Assembly: GCF_009846755.1 (NCBI RefSeq)
Contig: NZ_AQOR01000005.1
Coordinates: 1 to 64,000, forward strand
Length of the DNA: 64,000 nucleotides
Origin: Alcanivorax sp. S71-1-4
Lineage (GTDB): Bacteria > Pseudomonadota > Gammaproteobacteria > Pseudomonadales > Alcanivoracaceae
Reading direction: 5' to 3'
The translations under genes were made by a program, and so were the position numbers. Below the pieces are notes generated by a model. It worked only from the letters and a program-made list of their open reading frames with translations, was not told the DNA's origin and did not search any database. Every line of letters starts with the position of its first letter. The stretch's first letter is position 1. Of this stretch, positions 46,748 through 56,198 are shown in pieces.

Positions 46748-48091
46748 ATGTCGTTTTCCGAACTGGGCTTGCATGAAGCCATCCTGCGCGCTGTGCGCGA
46801 GCAGGGTTATGAAACACCTACCCCGATTCAGCGCCAGGCGATCCCCGCCGTGCTCGACGGCGGCGATCTGCTGGCCGGTGCACAAACCGGCACCGGCAAG
46901 ACGGCGGGGTTCACCCTGCCGATCCTGCAACGCCTGATCGACACGCCGGCGCGCAAACCCGGCCGCATCCGCACGCTGATCCTGGCACCCACGCGGGAGC
47001 TGGCCGCGCAGGTGGAAGAGTCTGTGCGCGTCTACAGCCGTTATCTCAAACTCAGCTCCATGGTCATGTTCGGCGGTGTCGGCATGCAGCCGCAGGTGGA
47101 TCGCCTGAAAAAACCGCTGGATATTCTCGTCGCCTGCCCGGGCCGTCTGCTGGACCACGCCGGCCAGGGCACGGTGGATCTCTCCGGCGTCGAGATCCTG
47201 GTACTGGACGAAGCCGACCGGATGCTCGACATGGGTTTTATCCATGACATTCGCCGGGTACTGAAACTGCTGCCGCCAAAACGCCAGAATCTGCTGTTCT
47301 CTGCCACCTTCTCCGATGAGATCAAGGCACTGGCAGAAGGGCTGCTGGACAAGCCTGCACTGATCGAAGTGGCCCGCCGCAATGCCACTGCTGAAACCGT
47401 GGCGCAGAAAATCTATCTGGTTGACCGCGAACGCAAGCGCGAGCTGCTGGCCGAACTGATCACCCGCCATAACTGGTATCAGGTACTGGTGTTCACGCGC
47501 ACCAAGCACGGCGCCAACCGGCTGGCAGAACAGCTCGGCAAGCAAGGCATCACCGCGATGGCGATCCATGGCAACAAGAGCCAGTCGGCACGCACACGCG
47601 CCCTGTCGGAATTCAAGGCCGGCGCCTTGCAGGTGCTGGTCGCCACCGACATCGCTGCACGCGGTATCGATATCAGCGAACTCCCGCACGTGGTGAATTT
47701 CGAGTTGCCGAATGTGGCCGAAGACTATGTGCATCGCATCGGCCGTACCGGCCGCGCCGGCGCCGAGGGCGAAGCCATTTCGCTGGTCTGTGTCGATGAA
47801 AAGAAATTGCTGGGCGGCATTGAGAAACTGATCGGCCGCGCGCTGCCGAAAGCCACCCTGCCCGGCTTTGAACCGGACCCGAGTATCAAACCAGAGCCGA
47901 TTCCCAACGGCCGCAACCGCGGTGCTGCACCACGTGGCAACGGCGGCGGTCACGCTCGCAACACCGCCCCCCGCCAGCAGCCCCGCGGCGAACGGCCAAA
48001 GGTCGCAGCCGGCGGCGCCAGCAACGATGCCAAAGGCGATGCGCAGCGCCGTCGTCGTCGCCGGCGGCGCCCGGCGGCTGCAACGGCCTGA
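46748..48091 (+). CDS. rhlE: DEAD-box ATP-dependent RNA helicase RhlE-like
   Basis: A 447-residue DEAD-box helicase. Q motif [11 protein letters not shown], motif [13 protein letters not shown] at [15 protein letters not shown], and motif [12 protein letters not shown] are in order. The C-terminal tail (about 385-447) is basic with an Arg-run ending in [11 protein letters not shown], typical of RhlE. GGAG 5 bases before the ATG at 46748. It remodels structured RNA in ribosome assembly or decay. Ends with a strong hairpin. Confidence 0.94.
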   Translation: MSFSELGLHEAILRAVREQGYETPTPIQRQAIPAVLDGGDLLAGAQTGTGKTAGFTLPILQRLIDTPARKPGRIRTLILAPTRELAAQVEESVRVYSRYLKLSSMVMFGGVGMQPQVDRLKKPLDILVACPGRLLDHAGQGTVDLSGVEILVLDEADRMLDMGFIHDIRRVLKLLPPKRQNLLFSATFSDEIKALAEGLLDKPALIEVARRNATAETVAQKIYLVDRERKRELLAELITRHNWYQVLVFTRTKHGANRLAEQLGKQGITAMAIHGNKSQSARTRALSEFKAGALQVLVATDIAARGIDISELPHVVNFELPNVAEDYVHRIGRTGRAGAEGEAISLVCVDEKKLLGGIEKLIGRALPKATLPGFEPDPSIKPEPIPNGRNRGAAPRGNGGGHARNTAPRQQPRGERPKVAAGGASNDAKGDAQRRRRRRRRPAAATA

Positions 48092-48093
48092 CG

Positions 48094-48133
48094 ACAACGA
48101 AAGAACCCGCCGAATGGCGGGTTCTTTCGTTGT
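48094..48133 (+). terminator. Terminator hairpin after rhlE
   Basis: An 18-base perfect stem (ACAACGAAAGAACCCGCC and its complement) with loop GAAT begins 3 bases after the rhlE stop. T-rich on its 3' arm, and symmetrical, so it may also serve nadA from the other strand. Confidence 0.8.
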
Positions 48134-48173
48134 GCCGGTGTGGGTTATGCCGGCGTGGAGGGATCCGTCGCGC

Positions 48174-49229
48174 TCAACGCTGCAATGATTTACCGAAATC
48201 CAGCATCCGGTTCAGCGGAATCATGGCCTGTTCGGCAATCGCCGGATCAACAAAGATTTCCTGCCCCGCGCCGTCCGCATCTTCCAGCACACGGCACATG
48301 TTCTCCAGGCCATTCATGGCCATCCACGGGCAGTGCGCGCAACTGCGACAGGTGGCACCACTGCCGGCGGTAGGCGCTTCAATGAACGTCTTGTGCGGCG
48401 CCAGTTGCTGCATCTTGTAGAAGATGCCACGGTCGGTGGCGACAATCAGGGTCTGGTTCGGCAGATCGCAGGCCGCCTTGATCAGCTGCGAGGTGGAACC
48501 CACCACGTCGGCAATGTCCACTACCGATGCAGGCGATTCCGGATGCACCAGCACCGCAGCATCCGGCCAGGCCTTCTTCAGGTCCAGCACGCCACGCGCC
48601 TTGAATTCTTCGTGCACAATGCAGGCGCTGTCCCAGCACAGCACGTCGGCGCCGGTCTGGCGGGCCACGTAATCGCCCAGGTGGCGATCCGGTGCCCAGA
48701 GGATTTTCTCGCCCTGGCGGTCCAGATGTTCGATCAGCTCTACTGCGATGCTGGAGGTCACCACCCAGTCGGCACGCGCTTTCACCGCAGCGGAGGTGTT
48801 GGCGTACACCACCACGGTGCGGTCCGGGTGCTCGTCACAATAGGCGGAAAATTCATCCACCGGACAGCCCAGATCCAGCGAGCAGGTCGCCTCCAGGGTC
48901 GGCATGAAGACGCGCTTTTCCGGGCTGAGAATCTTCGCCGTCTCGCCCATAAAGCGCACCCCGGCCACGATCAGCGTGGACGCAGAGTGCTCTTTGCCGA
49001 ACCGGGCCATTTCCAGCGAATCGGCGACGCAGCCGCCAGTGGCTTCCGCCAGCGCCTGGATTTCCGGGTCCGTGTAATAGTGGGCCACCAGCACGGCATT
49101 GCGTGCTTGTAACAATTCCTTGATGCGGCGGCGGTATGCTTCCCGCTGCACAGCATCCAGTTCGTCAGTGGCCTGAATGCGGTCGAGGTGCTCGCGCACC
49201 AGCTCGATAGCCTGTGCTGTCATCGGCAT
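48174..49229 (-). CDS. nadA: Quinolinate synthase NadA
   Basis: A 351-residue 4Fe-4S enzyme condensing iminoaspartate and dihydroxyacetone phosphate to quinolinate for [17 protein letters not shown], the Cys of TCSLDLGCP and the [10 protein letters not shown] segment give the substrate site and cluster ligands. The ATG at 49229 is preferred; 49223 is also possible and a TTG at 49259 would add ten residues. A hairpin holding the ribosome-binding site lies just upstream. Convergent with rhlE. Confidence 0.96.
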   Translation of the reverse strand: MPMTAQAIELVREHLDRIQATDELDAVQREAYRRRIKELLQARNAVLVAHYYTDPEIQALAEATGGCVADSLEMARFGKEHSASTLIVAGVRFMGETAKILSPEKRVFMPTLEATCSLDLGCPVDEFSAYCDEHPDRTVVVYANTSAAVKARADWVVTSSIAVELIEHLDRQGEKILWAPDRHLGDYVARQTGADVLCWDSACIVHEEFKARGVLDLKKAWPDAAVLVHPESPASVVDIADVVGSTSQLIKAACDLPNQTLIVATDRGIFYKMQQLAPHKTFIEAPTAGSGATCRSCAHCPWMAMNGLENMCRVLEDADGAGQEIFVDPAIAEQAMIPLNRMLDFGKSLQR

Positions 49230-49232
49230 CAG

Positions 49233-49251
49233 AGGGAAGTTTTGCTTCCCT
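49233..49251 (-). promoter_or_regulatory. Leader hairpin occluding the nadA ribosome-binding site
   Basis: On the - strand AGGGAAG and CTTCCCT pair perfectly around CAAAA, ending 3 bases before the nadA ATG at 49229. The only purine-rich ribosome-binding candidate (AAAGGGAAG) is inside the stem, so pairing would lower translation. Confidence 0.5.
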
Positions 49252-49293
49252 TTCAACAAGTTAGTGAACGCCTGTTAGGCAGTTTCCGTGCGC

Positions 49294-49321
49294 ATGATAG
49301 CACATATCCGCCCCTGTACAG
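49294..49321 (-). promoter_or_regulatory. Putative nadA promoter
   Basis: TATCAT preceded by TGC (extended -10, 49299-49294) lies 16 bases after CTGTAC (49321-49316) on the - strand. The transcript would have a leader of about 60 bases containing the GCCTGTTAGGC palindrome and the hairpin above. Confidence 0.5.
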
Positions 49322-49334
49322 GTAGCGGCGGCGT

Positions 49335-50591
49335 TCACCCCTGCGCGGCCGGGCGGCCACGGCGGGCCGGGCCCGCCGCCAGCAGTTGCACCGTGCTGAT
49401 GGCGCCCTCGCGAAAGGCCCCTTCGCAGTAACACAGGTAGTAATCCCACATGCGGCGGAAACGCTCATCAAAACCCAGTGCAGCCACCTGCTGGCGTGCC
49501 GCCAGAAAACGGCTGCGCCAGTCGGCCAGGGTACGGGCATAATCCAGACCGATATCGTCCACCTGCACGGGTTGCAGGCGAGTGTGGCGCCCCAAACCAC
49601 TGCAGATCACGCGCAATGACGGCAGGAAACCACCGGGGAAAATATAACGCTTGATGAAATCCACCTGGCGCAGTGCGTAACGGTAACGCTGATCGGGAAT
49701 GGTGATGGCCTGCAACAACAGCAGCCCGTCGTCCGTGAGCAGGTCATTGAGCCGGGTGAAGTATTCCGGCAGGTACTGGTGCCCTACCGCCTCGATCATT
49801 TCCACCGAGACGATGCGGTCGTAACGCCCTGTCAATTGGCGATAGTCCTGATCCAGCACCGTGACACGGTCAGCCAGCCCGGCGTCCGACACCCGGGCAC
49901 GGGCGTAGGCATACTGTTCGGCAGAAATGGTGGTGGTGGTCACACGGCAGCCATAGTGGCGCGCTGCATGCAGCGCCAGGCCACCCCAGCCGGTGCCGAT
50001 TTCCAGCAGGTGGTTGTCCGGGCCAAGTTGCAGCTTCTGGCAGATCACATCCAGTTTGTGCACGGCGGCTTGCTCCAGCGTCATCTCCTCGCGGGCATAG
50101 ATGGCGCTGGAATACATCATGGTCGGGTCAAGGAACAGCCGGAAAAAGTCGTTGCCAAGATCATAATGCGCAGCAATGTTGCGCCGGGAGCCGGTGATGG
50201 AGTTCCGGTTGAAGGTGTGCAGCATGCTGCGCAACGGCTGCAACATGCGCGCGGCACCACCTTCAAGCGCCTGCATCGGTTCAATGTTGGCAGCGAAAAA
50301 GCGCACCACGTCGACCAGGTTGTCACTGTCCCAGAGCCCTTCCATCCAGCCTTCGCCGGCACCGAGTGCGCCGCCGGTAAACAGCATGCGGTAGGCGCGC
50401 CAGTCCAGAACGCGCAACACTGCTGCCGGATGACCCTCGCCGACCAGCAAACGGTTGCCGTCCGGCTCCACCAGTTGCAGACGGCCGACCGGAAACCGCG
50501 CCAGTGTGCGTAACACAAAGCGACGGGCCAGACGATCCAGCGCGTTCATCTGGTCTGTTCCCGCCTGGCTCTGGAATCTCAGCATGCCCAT
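49335..50591 (-). CDS. Cyclopropane-fatty-acyl-phospholipid synthase family methyltransferase
   Basis: A 418-residue SAM-dependent lipid methyltransferase of the Cfa family. The substrate region IAAHYDLGNDFFRLFLDPTM, the SAM motif LLEIGTGWGGLALHAA and VSVEMIEAVGHQYLPEYF are present. It could make cyclopropane acids or a methylated precursor of furan fatty acids; the companion FAD oxidoreductase favours the photo-oxidative lipid pathway. Start uncertain: 50591 (GGAG 10 bases upstream, close to the DUF1365 stop) or 50549. Last gene of the light-type operon. Confidence 0.9.
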   Translation of the reverse strand: MGMLRFQSQAGTDQMNALDRLARRFVLRTLARFPVGRLQLVEPDGNRLLVGEGHPAAVLRVLDWRAYRMLFTGGALGAGEGWMEGLWDSDNLVDVVRFFAANIEPMQALEGGAARMLQPLRSMLHTFNRNSITGSRRNIAAHYDLGNDFFRLFLDPTMMYSSAIYAREEMTLEQAAVHKLDVICQKLQLGPDNHLLEIGTGWGGLALHAARHYGCRVTTTTISAEQYAYARARVSDAGLADRVTVLDQDYRQLTGRYDRIVSVEMIEAVGHQYLPEYFTRLNDLLTDDGLLLLQAITIPDQRYRYALRQVDFIKRYIFPGGFLPSLRVICSGLGRHTRLQPVQVDDIGLDYARTLADWRSRFLAARQQVAALGFDERFRRMWDYYLCYCEGAFREGAISTVQLLAAGPARRGRPAAQG

Positions 50592-50595
50592 ACCA

Positions 50596-51381
50596 TCATT
50601 TCTCCGTTGATGACTGACGCGCACCCGTGCTGCCCGCTTTCGCCGGATGCGGATGGAACGGCACACCCTTGCGCCACAAACGAAACGCCTGGACGTAGAT
50701 CGCCGCGCTCACCCGCAATGACTGCCAGCCGAACCGACGCAGCACCTTGCCCAGTTGTTCAGCCCGCGCAGGCTGGCATTGCAGGCGCATACCGGCCACG
50801 AACACCCGTTCCTCTGCCGACCAGTTTTCAATACGCACCGTGATGCTGGCGTCATTCATTGCCAGCTGCCAGCGGTACTGCATGGCCATGTCCATAAACG
50901 GGGAGACATGAAACGCCTTGTCGTGCTGGGCCGACACCGTGCCGTCGCCATCGGCCACCAGCGCATACCAGTGGCGTTCGTGCCAGGGGGTGTTGCTCAC
51001 TTCGGCCAGCACGCTGTCAGCCTGTGTGGCGCCCGGCAGAATATGCCAGTAGAGCACCAGCGGATTGAACAGCCAGCCCAGGCAACGTGGTTGCGCCAGC
51101 ATCAGCACACGGCCTTCGCGCCAGTCCAGCCCGAGGCTCGCTGCCTTTTCACGCACGCGCACATGCAACGGACGCGCATCCCCCGGCGCGGGCGGTGTCA
51201 GGTAATCTTCCTCACGCACCGTCAACGGCCGCCAGCGGCGCCCCCAGCTCCAGTGCTCCGCGAGCAGGCCATCGATGTCCTCAAGATCAACGCGCAGCAG
51301 CCACAGCGGGTAGCTGAAGCGATGCTGCACCGGCGTCTGCCGCTGGTGCCAGACAGCGCCCTGGCACACCGCATGCTTCAC
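50596..51381 (-). CDS. DUF1365 family protein
   Basis: A 261-residue DUF1365 protein, starting HAVCQGAVWHQR and containing FNPLVLYWHI and SNTPWHERHWY, the typical conserved segments. The family almost always stands next to Cfa-like methyltransferases and FAD oxidoreductases. The biochemical role is unknown, probably in fatty-acid modification. GTG start with GGAG 7 bases upstream, overlapping the oxidoreductase stop by four bases. Confidence 0.87.
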   Translation of the reverse strand: MKHAVCQGAVWHQRQTPVQHRFSYPLWLLRVDLEDIDGLLAEHWSWGRRWRPLTVREEDYLTPPAPGDARPLHVRVREKAASLGLDWREGRVLMLAQPRCLGWLFNPLVLYWHILPGATQADSVLAEVSNTPWHERHWYALVADGDGTVSAQHDKAFHVSPFMDMAMQYRWQLAMNDASITVRIENWSAEERVFVAGMRLQCQPARAEQLGKVLRRFGWQSLRVSAAIYVQAFRLWRKGVPFHPHPAKAGSTGARQSSTEK

Positions 51382-52640
51382 AACGCTTCTCCGAAGGCTT
51401 CGGCAACGTGCAATGCAGACACGACACCATCCTCATGAAAGCCGTTCCTGCACCAGGCACCACAGAACCAGGTGTGACGACGGCCATTGATCTGGCCGAT
51501 TTTCTGTCTCGACGCTAGGCCGCGCGTGGTGAACACGGGGTGAAAAAAACGGTGCCGGCTGATGATCTTTTCCGGTGCGATCCGGTCCGTGGCGTTCAGC
51601 GTGACACAGAAGGTCTCCGGCGCGCTTAACCCCTGCAGGATATTCATGTTGTAGGTAACCTGGATCGGCGCGCCATCAGGCCGCGCGCCACCTTCCGGCA
51701 ACAAGGCGTTCCAGCTTGACCAGACTGCGCGACGGCGTGGCAACAGGCGGGTATCGGTATGCAGCACCACATCGTTTTCCTGATAGGGAATGTCCGCCAG
51801 GCATTGTCGCTCGTCCGCGTCGGCATCCCGCAACAGCGCCAGTGCCTGATCACTGTGACAGGCAAGCACCACCTCATCGAACTGCTCATGACCGCCGGCC
51901 GCCGTACTGACGATGATGCCTTCCCCTTCCCGTCGCACCGCCAACACGGGATTGTGCGTACGAATTTCGGCCCGGATCTGCGGCACCAGCGCATCCAGAT
52001 ACCGGGCAGAACCGCCGGGCACCACATACCATTGCGGCCGGTTGCGAAGGCTGAGCAGACCATGATTCTCGAAAAACCGGATAAAGAATTTCGCCGGAAA
52101 GTCCGCCATGGTCTGTTCGCTGCATGACCAGATGGCCCCGCCCATGGGCAGGATATAGTGGGTCATGAAGCGTTCGCTGTAGCCGGCCCGGCGCAGGTAT
52201 TCTCCCAATGGCAATTCGCCCGCCTGGTCGTGCAGCAACCCCGGTGCTTCACGGTTGAAGCGCAGGATATCGCGCAGCATGCGCCAGTGTGCCGGCGACA
52301 CCAGGTTACGCCGCTGGGCGAACATGCCGTTCAGGCCGGCGCCGGAATATTCCACACCGGTGTGCGGGCAACTCACCGCAAAACCCATCGACGCGGCCTG
52401 ACGGCCGACACCGATCTGCGACAGCAGCCTGTTGAACTGGGGATAGGTCCGATCATTGAAAACGATGAACCCCACGTCGATCCGATACTCCCCGTGATCA
52501 CGCACCACCGGTACGGTACAGGTGTGGCCACCGAGCGCGGCTTCGGCCTCGAACAGCGTCACGGCATGACGGCGGCCCAGCAGCCAGGCAGCGGTCAGGC
52601 CACTGATACCGGCTCCGATCACAGCAATACGTCGACTCAT
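51378..52640 (-). CDS. FAD-dependent oxidoreductase (amine-oxidase fold)
   Basis: A 420-residue flavoprotein with the dinucleotide motif VIGAGISGLTAAWLL at residues 7-21, an Arg/Gly-rich ALGGHTCTV second motif, and the C-terminal FCGAWCRNGFHEDGV flavin contact. It belongs to the group found with cfa and DUF1365, related to enzymes proposed to introduce double bonds in furan-fatty-acid synthesis. AGGAA precedes the ATG. It starts 16 bases after phrB. Confidence 0.88.
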   Translation of the reverse strand: MSRRIAVIGAGISGLTAAWLLGRRHAVTLFEAEAALGGHTCTVPVVRDHGEYRIDVGFIVFNDRTYPQFNRLLSQIGVGRQAASMGFAVSCPHTGVEYSGAGLNGMFAQRRNLVSPAHWRMLRDILRFNREAPGLLHDQAGELPLGEYLRRAGYSERFMTHYILPMGGAIWSCSEQTMADFPAKFFIRFFENHGLLSLRNRPQWYVVPGGSARYLDALVPQIRAEIRTHNPVLAVRREGEGIIVSTAAGGHEQFDEVVLACHSDQALALLRDADADERQCLADIPYQENDVVLHTDTRLLPRRRAVWSSWNALLPEGGARPDGAPIQVTYNMNILQGLSAPETFCVTLNATDRIAPEKIISRHRFFHPVFTTRGLASRQKIGQINGRRHTWFCGAWCRNGFHEDGVVSALHVAEAFGEAL

Positions 52641-52656
52641 ACACGGTTCCTGTTGG

Positions 52657-54102
52657 TCATGGGTGCGGCGTGCCCAGTTGTGCCGCCATATCGCGAGCCT
52701 GCTGGAACGCTGCCGTCACGCGCTCCCGCACCCCCTCGTGCCGGACTATCGGCGCGGGGTAATCCGGTGCCAGCATCGGTGCCACCCAGGGCTGGTGCAG
52801 CGCCTTGCCGGTCAGCGCGCGCAACTCGGGTACATACTGTTTGATAAACACGCCATCCGGATCGAACCGCTCGCTCTGGCGTATCGGACTGAACACACGG
52901 AAATACGGTGCCGCATCCGTACCGGTCGACGCACTCCATTGCCAGCCACCGTTGTTGGCGGCGAAATCACCATCCAGCAATTGCCGCATGAAATACGCCT
53001 CGCCCCAGCGCCAGTCGATGAACAGATGCTTGGTCAGAAACATGGCCGTGACCATGCGCAACCGGTTGTGCATCCATCCGGTCTGGTTGAGCTGACGCAT
53101 GGCAGCATCCACCAACGGATACCCGGTGCGTCCTTCGCACCATGCCTGGAAGCGTTTTTCGTCGCGCTGCCACTGCAGCCAGCGTGTCTCTTCGCGAAAC
53201 GGATCCCCCCAGGCCAGGCGGGGGAAATTTGCCATGATCTGCCGATAAAAATCACGCCAGGCCAGTTCGCCAATCCAGACCGAAGCGCCCTCTCCCATCT
53301 CCGCGTCGCGCGCCATCGCCTGCCGTGCCATGACATAGCACCGCTTCGCACTCAGCGTGCCGGCGGACAAGGCGGCGGACAACAGGCTGGTGCCCGGCTG
53401 TGCGGGAAAATCGCGTTGTGTTTTGTAACCGGCCAGCCCCTCGCGCACGAAGCCCTGCAACCGCCGCCGCGCCGCCGCTTCGCCCGGCGGCCAGTGCGCC
53501 TGCAGCGAGGCCGGGATGTCCAGCAAGGCTTGCGCCTTGCGCAGGCTGTCGTCCCCCGGGAAAGCCACCGCCTGGCGTTTGCGTGGTGGAGCCGGCGGCG
53601 CCGGCGGCTGCTCATCCAGATACTGCTGCCAACGGCGACGATAGGGCGTGAAGACGGTGTAGGGCGTACCCTGCCCGGTCTTCAGCGCCCGCGGCGGCAC
53701 CAGCACACTGTCATCGAACCCCTGCAATGCGATGCCCAGGCCGCTCAGCACGTCGGCCACCGCCCGGTCGCGGCGCAATTCATTGAGCGGATATTCCCGC
53801 GTGCAGAACAACTGGCTCACCTGATGGCGCCGGCAATAATCGGCCAGTGCCTGCGGCACACCGGCAAAATCGCCACAGTCGATCAGATCCAGCGCGATAC
53901 CCCGCACAGCCAGTGCTTCACCCAGCTCCCCCAACGAGGACAGCACATACCAGCGCCGCAACGGCGCCACCTGATGTGCCTCCCATTGTCCGGGGCAAAG
54001 CAGATACAGCGCACGCACCGGCTGCCTGCTGGCCACCGCAGCCGCCAGCGCCTGGTGATCGTGCACACGAAGATCATTGCGGTACCAGACCAGCGCTGTC
54101 AT
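52657..54102 (-). CDS. phrB: Deoxyribodipyrimidine photolyase (class I CPD)
   Basis: A 481-residue light-driven repair enzyme for pyrimidine dimers. The N-terminal antenna domain starts LVWYRNDLRVHDHQAL; the FAD domain has WIGELAWRDFYRQIM, TGYPLVDAAMRQLNQTGW and GDFAANNGGWQWSASTGTDA, including the Trp of the electron-transfer chain. GGGGAGG precedes the ATG, which overlaps the merR stop. Typical light-induced gene. Confidence 0.96.
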   Translation of the reverse strand: MTALVWYRNDLRVHDHQALAAAVASRQPVRALYLLCPGQWEAHQVAPLRRWYVLSSLGELGEALAVRGIALDLIDCGDFAGVPQALADYCRRHQVSQLFCTREYPLNELRRDRAVADVLSGLGIALQGFDDSVLVPPRALKTGQGTPYTVFTPYRRRWQQYLDEQPPAPPAPPRKRQAVAFPGDDSLRKAQALLDIPASLQAHWPPGEAAARRRLQGFVREGLAGYKTQRDFPAQPGTSLLSAALSAGTLSAKRCYVMARQAMARDAEMGEGASVWIGELAWRDFYRQIMANFPRLAWGDPFREETRWLQWQRDEKRFQAWCEGRTGYPLVDAAMRQLNQTGWMHNRLRMVTAMFLTKHLFIDWRWGEAYFMRQLLDGDFAANNGGWQWSASTGTDAAPYFRVFSPIRQSERFDPDGVFIKQYVPELRALTGKALHQPWVAPMLAPDYPAPIVRHEGVRERVTAAFQQARDMAAQLGTPHP

Positions 54103-55007
54103 CGATTGACCTCCCCGCGCGCCGTTGCAGCAGGCAGCAGCGCCAGTAACCCCCGCGCCACCTCTCCATAATCGCCGGCCACCGCCTGCACCCCCTCCGG
54201 CAGCGGTACCAGCAACGGCACCGACCCGCCGCAGACAAACAACGGCACAGGCAGATGCCTTGGGGCAGCCCCCAGGCGCCGACGCAAGGCAGTGCGGGTC
54301 AGGCCCGGTGACAACACCAATAACAAGGCGCGCACGCTCGCCTGCGCCGCCAACAGACGTATCTGGTCGCCTTCCGGCAGCGCCGACAACGACAACGCGG
54401 GGACGCCGTTCTCCAGCAACAGGGCTGTCTGCATCAGTACAGCCAGGTCCTCGTCACTGCCCAACGACATCACCAGCACGCGCGCCGCGCGACCGTCGCG
54501 CCGTGCAGCCTGCCACTGGCGGATGCCGAGGCGAGCACGCAGAAAACCATGCAGCATGCCTGCCGCGCCCGGTTCGCCCGGCATGTGCAACCGGGCATGC
54601 GTCATCAGCGGCGTGACCCAGCAGGCCACCACTTGCTCCAGCGGATACTCGGCGGCCACCCGATTGAAGTGCTGTTCCAGCCGGCGCGGGTCCATGTCCG
54701 TGAGGGCCTTGATGGCGGGCGCCAGCAGCGCCTGCCAGTCTGCATCCACCTGCGCCCCGGCATCACCGGCCAGCAATGGCCGCACGCGGCTGATGGCGAC
54801 CCCCTTGTTCAGCCAGTCGAGAATGTTGTGTACGCGTTGCACATCCTCCTCACTGTAAAGCCGGTGTCCCTTGTCAGTGCGCTGAGGACGCAGCAGGCCG
54901 TAACGACGCTCCCAGGCGCGCAGCGTCACCGGGTTCACGCCGGTCAGTTCACTCAGGCGGCTGATCGGCACCCTTGTCGGGTCGGCAGCAGGCAACGGGC
55001 GATTCAC
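54099..55007 (-). CDS. LitR/CarH-like MerR regulator lacking the B12-binding motif
   Basis: A 302-residue regulator: MerR HTH (RVPISRLSELTGVNPVTLRAWERRYG split around 10-35 and onward), a helical region and a Rossmann-like C-terminal domain as in cobalamin-binding LitR/CarH. The expected E/D-x-H-x-x-G cobalamin motif is replaced by LGSDEDLAVLM, so it probably does not bind B12, as in class II LitR proteins that rely on a separate blue-light receptor. The GTG start at 55007 has AGGAA upstream and overlaps the preceding stop. Likely regulator of its own operon. Confidence 0.87.
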   Translation of the reverse strand: MNRPLPAADPTRVPISRLSELTGVNPVTLRAWERRYGLLRPQRTDKGHRLYSEEDVQRVHNILDWLNKGVAISRVRPLLAGDAGAQVDADWQALLAPAIKALTDMDPRRLEQHFNRVAAEYPLEQVVACWVTPLMTHARLHMPGEPGAAGMLHGFLRARLGIRQWQAARRDGRAARVLVMSLGSDEDLAVLMQTALLLENGVPALSLSALPEGDQIRLLAAQASVRALLLVLSPGLTRTALRRRLGAAPRHLPVPLFVCGGSVPLLVPLPEGVQAVAGDYGEVARGLLALLPAATARGEVNR

Positions 55008-55942
55008 AGGCTGTTCCTCAGACCAAGCGCATCGGGATAGGGCTGCAGGTAGGTCTGCCCTGCCAGATAACCGTCCGGCGCACGGCGCAGCCACTGTCGC
55101 AGCAGCGTGACCGGCACCACCAGCGGCACCTCGCCACGCAGATAGGCATCGATCTGTTCCTGCATCGCCTGCCGCTCATCGACATGAATGCGGCCACGAA
55201 AATAACCGGCGATGTGCTGCAACACATTCACGTGTGCCCCGCGCCGCGCAGGGGTGGCCAGCGCTGCCATCACACCCTGGATATAGGCCTCGGCAAGGCT
55301 CTCCAGCGGCCGTGCGCGCAGATTGGCAAGCAGCGCGCCCAGTGATCGATAGGCAGATTGGGAATGGGCCAGCAATTGCAGTTTATGACGGGTATGAAAG
55401 GCAATCAGCGCGGCCGGTGTCAGCGGCTGTGCCTGCTGCCAGTCATGATAGACAAATACTCGCGCGATGAAATTCTCACGCAGCACGGGGTCGTTCAGGC
55501 GCCCCGCTTCTTCCACCGGCAGCAGGGGAAAATGCTGTTGCAGCGCCTGCGCGAACAGACCCTGCTCCGACTGTCCACGCAAGGCGCCGTGTTCGTCATA
55601 ACAGCGCACACGTGTCATGCCACAACTGGGTGATTTGCCCATCAGGATAAAACCCGACAACGTGGCCAGCGAAGGCATGGCCCCCGCACTCCATGCCTGA
55701 AGCGCTTCGGTGTGGTCCGAGCCGGTGCGGCGCGCCACCAGACGCACGTCACCTCGTTGCCGCCGCAGCTGCATGGCCGGACGCGGCACCCCCAGGCCAG
55801 CACCGACTTCCGGACACAGCGGGCTCAGCGTCATGAACCGCGCCAGGGTGCCAGTGCAGAAACGCGCATGGCGATGCCCCCCGTCGTGACGCACAGAGGC
55901 GCCAGTCAGGCAGGCACTGATACCGACGGTCGGGGGTGTCAC
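55004..55942 (-). CDS. DUF523 and DUF1722 domain protein
   Basis: A 312-residue fusion. DUF523 (about 1-150) starts VGISACLTGASVRHDGGHR and contains GKSPSCGMTRVR; DUF1722 (about 180-300) has FHTRHKLQLLAHSQ and YFRGRIH. Such proteins usually accompany phrB and LitR-type merR genes. Cys and His suggest metal or cluster binding; function unknown. The GTG at 55942, with AGGAG 7 bases upstream, is preferred to the GTG five codons earlier. First gene of the operon. Confidence 0.87.
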   Translation of the reverse strand: MTPPTVGISACLTGASVRHDGGHRHARFCTGTLARFMTLSPLCPEVGAGLGVPRPAMQLRRQRGDVRLVARRTGSDHTEALQAWSAGAMPSLATLSGFILMGKSPSCGMTRVRCYDEHGALRGQSEQGLFAQALQQHFPLLPVEEAGRLNDPVLRENFIARVFVYHDWQQAQPLTPAALIAFHTRHKLQLLAHSQSAYRSLGALLANLRARPLESLAEAYIQGVMAALATPARRGAHVNVLQHIAGYFRGRIHVDERQAMQEQIDAYLRGEVPLVVPVTLLRQWLRRAPDGYLAGQTYLQPYPDALGLRNSL

Positions 55943-55974
55943 GTTGCGGCTCCTCACTGGACGGGATGTTCACC

Positions 55975-55999
55975 TGTACAACCAGGATTTTCTGTACAA
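55975..55999 (-). promoter_or_regulatory. Direct repeat TTGTACA, putative LitR-type operator
   Basis: On the - strand TTGTACA occurs at 55999-55993 and again at 55981-55975, 11 bases apart, 33 bases before the operon start. TTGTACA-like half sites are reported in promoters controlled by LitR/CarH-type MerR regulators. Either copy might also serve as a -35 element. Confidence 0.55.
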
Positions 56000-56056
56000 G
56001 GCAGTGAGCGCAGGGTGAAGAAGTGCGAACAAGAGCGAAGCTGGGCGGGCCGGCAC

Positions 56057-56100
56057 AAACAAAAACGCCCCGGCAACGAATTGCCGGGGCGTTTTTGTTT
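56057..56100 (-). terminator. Strong terminator after tRNA-Lys
   Basis: A 20-base perfect stem includes ACGCCCCGGCAA with a TTCG tetraloop on the - strand, followed by TTTTTGTTT. It begins 7 bases after the tRNA 3' end and separates it from the light-type operon. Confidence 0.92.
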
Positions 56101-56107
56101 GAAGATA

Positions 56108-56182
56108 TGGTGGGCCGTGATGGATTCGAACCATCGACCAATTGGTTAAAAGCCAACTGCTCTACCGCTGAGCTAACGGCCC
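56108..56182 (-). tRNA. tRNA-Lys (TTT)
   Basis: A 75-base tRNA with encoded CCA. Acceptor GGGCCGT, D-arm AGCTCAGCGGTAGAGC, anticodon loop CTTTTAA (anticodon TTT) and T-arm GGTTCGAATCC. It lies downstream of queC as PA0976.1 does in P. aeruginosa. Confidence 0.96.
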
Positions 56183-56198
56183 GCTCGAAGAGGCGCAA

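Noticed and set aside
46433-48097. Open - strand frame of 554 codons opposite rhlE
   Set aside because: Complement of the helicase gene; low-complexity translation with no recognisable family.
56057-56182. Integrated element at tRNA-Lys
   Set aside because: No integrase, no second copy of the tRNA 3' end, and the tRNA is followed directly by its own terminator.
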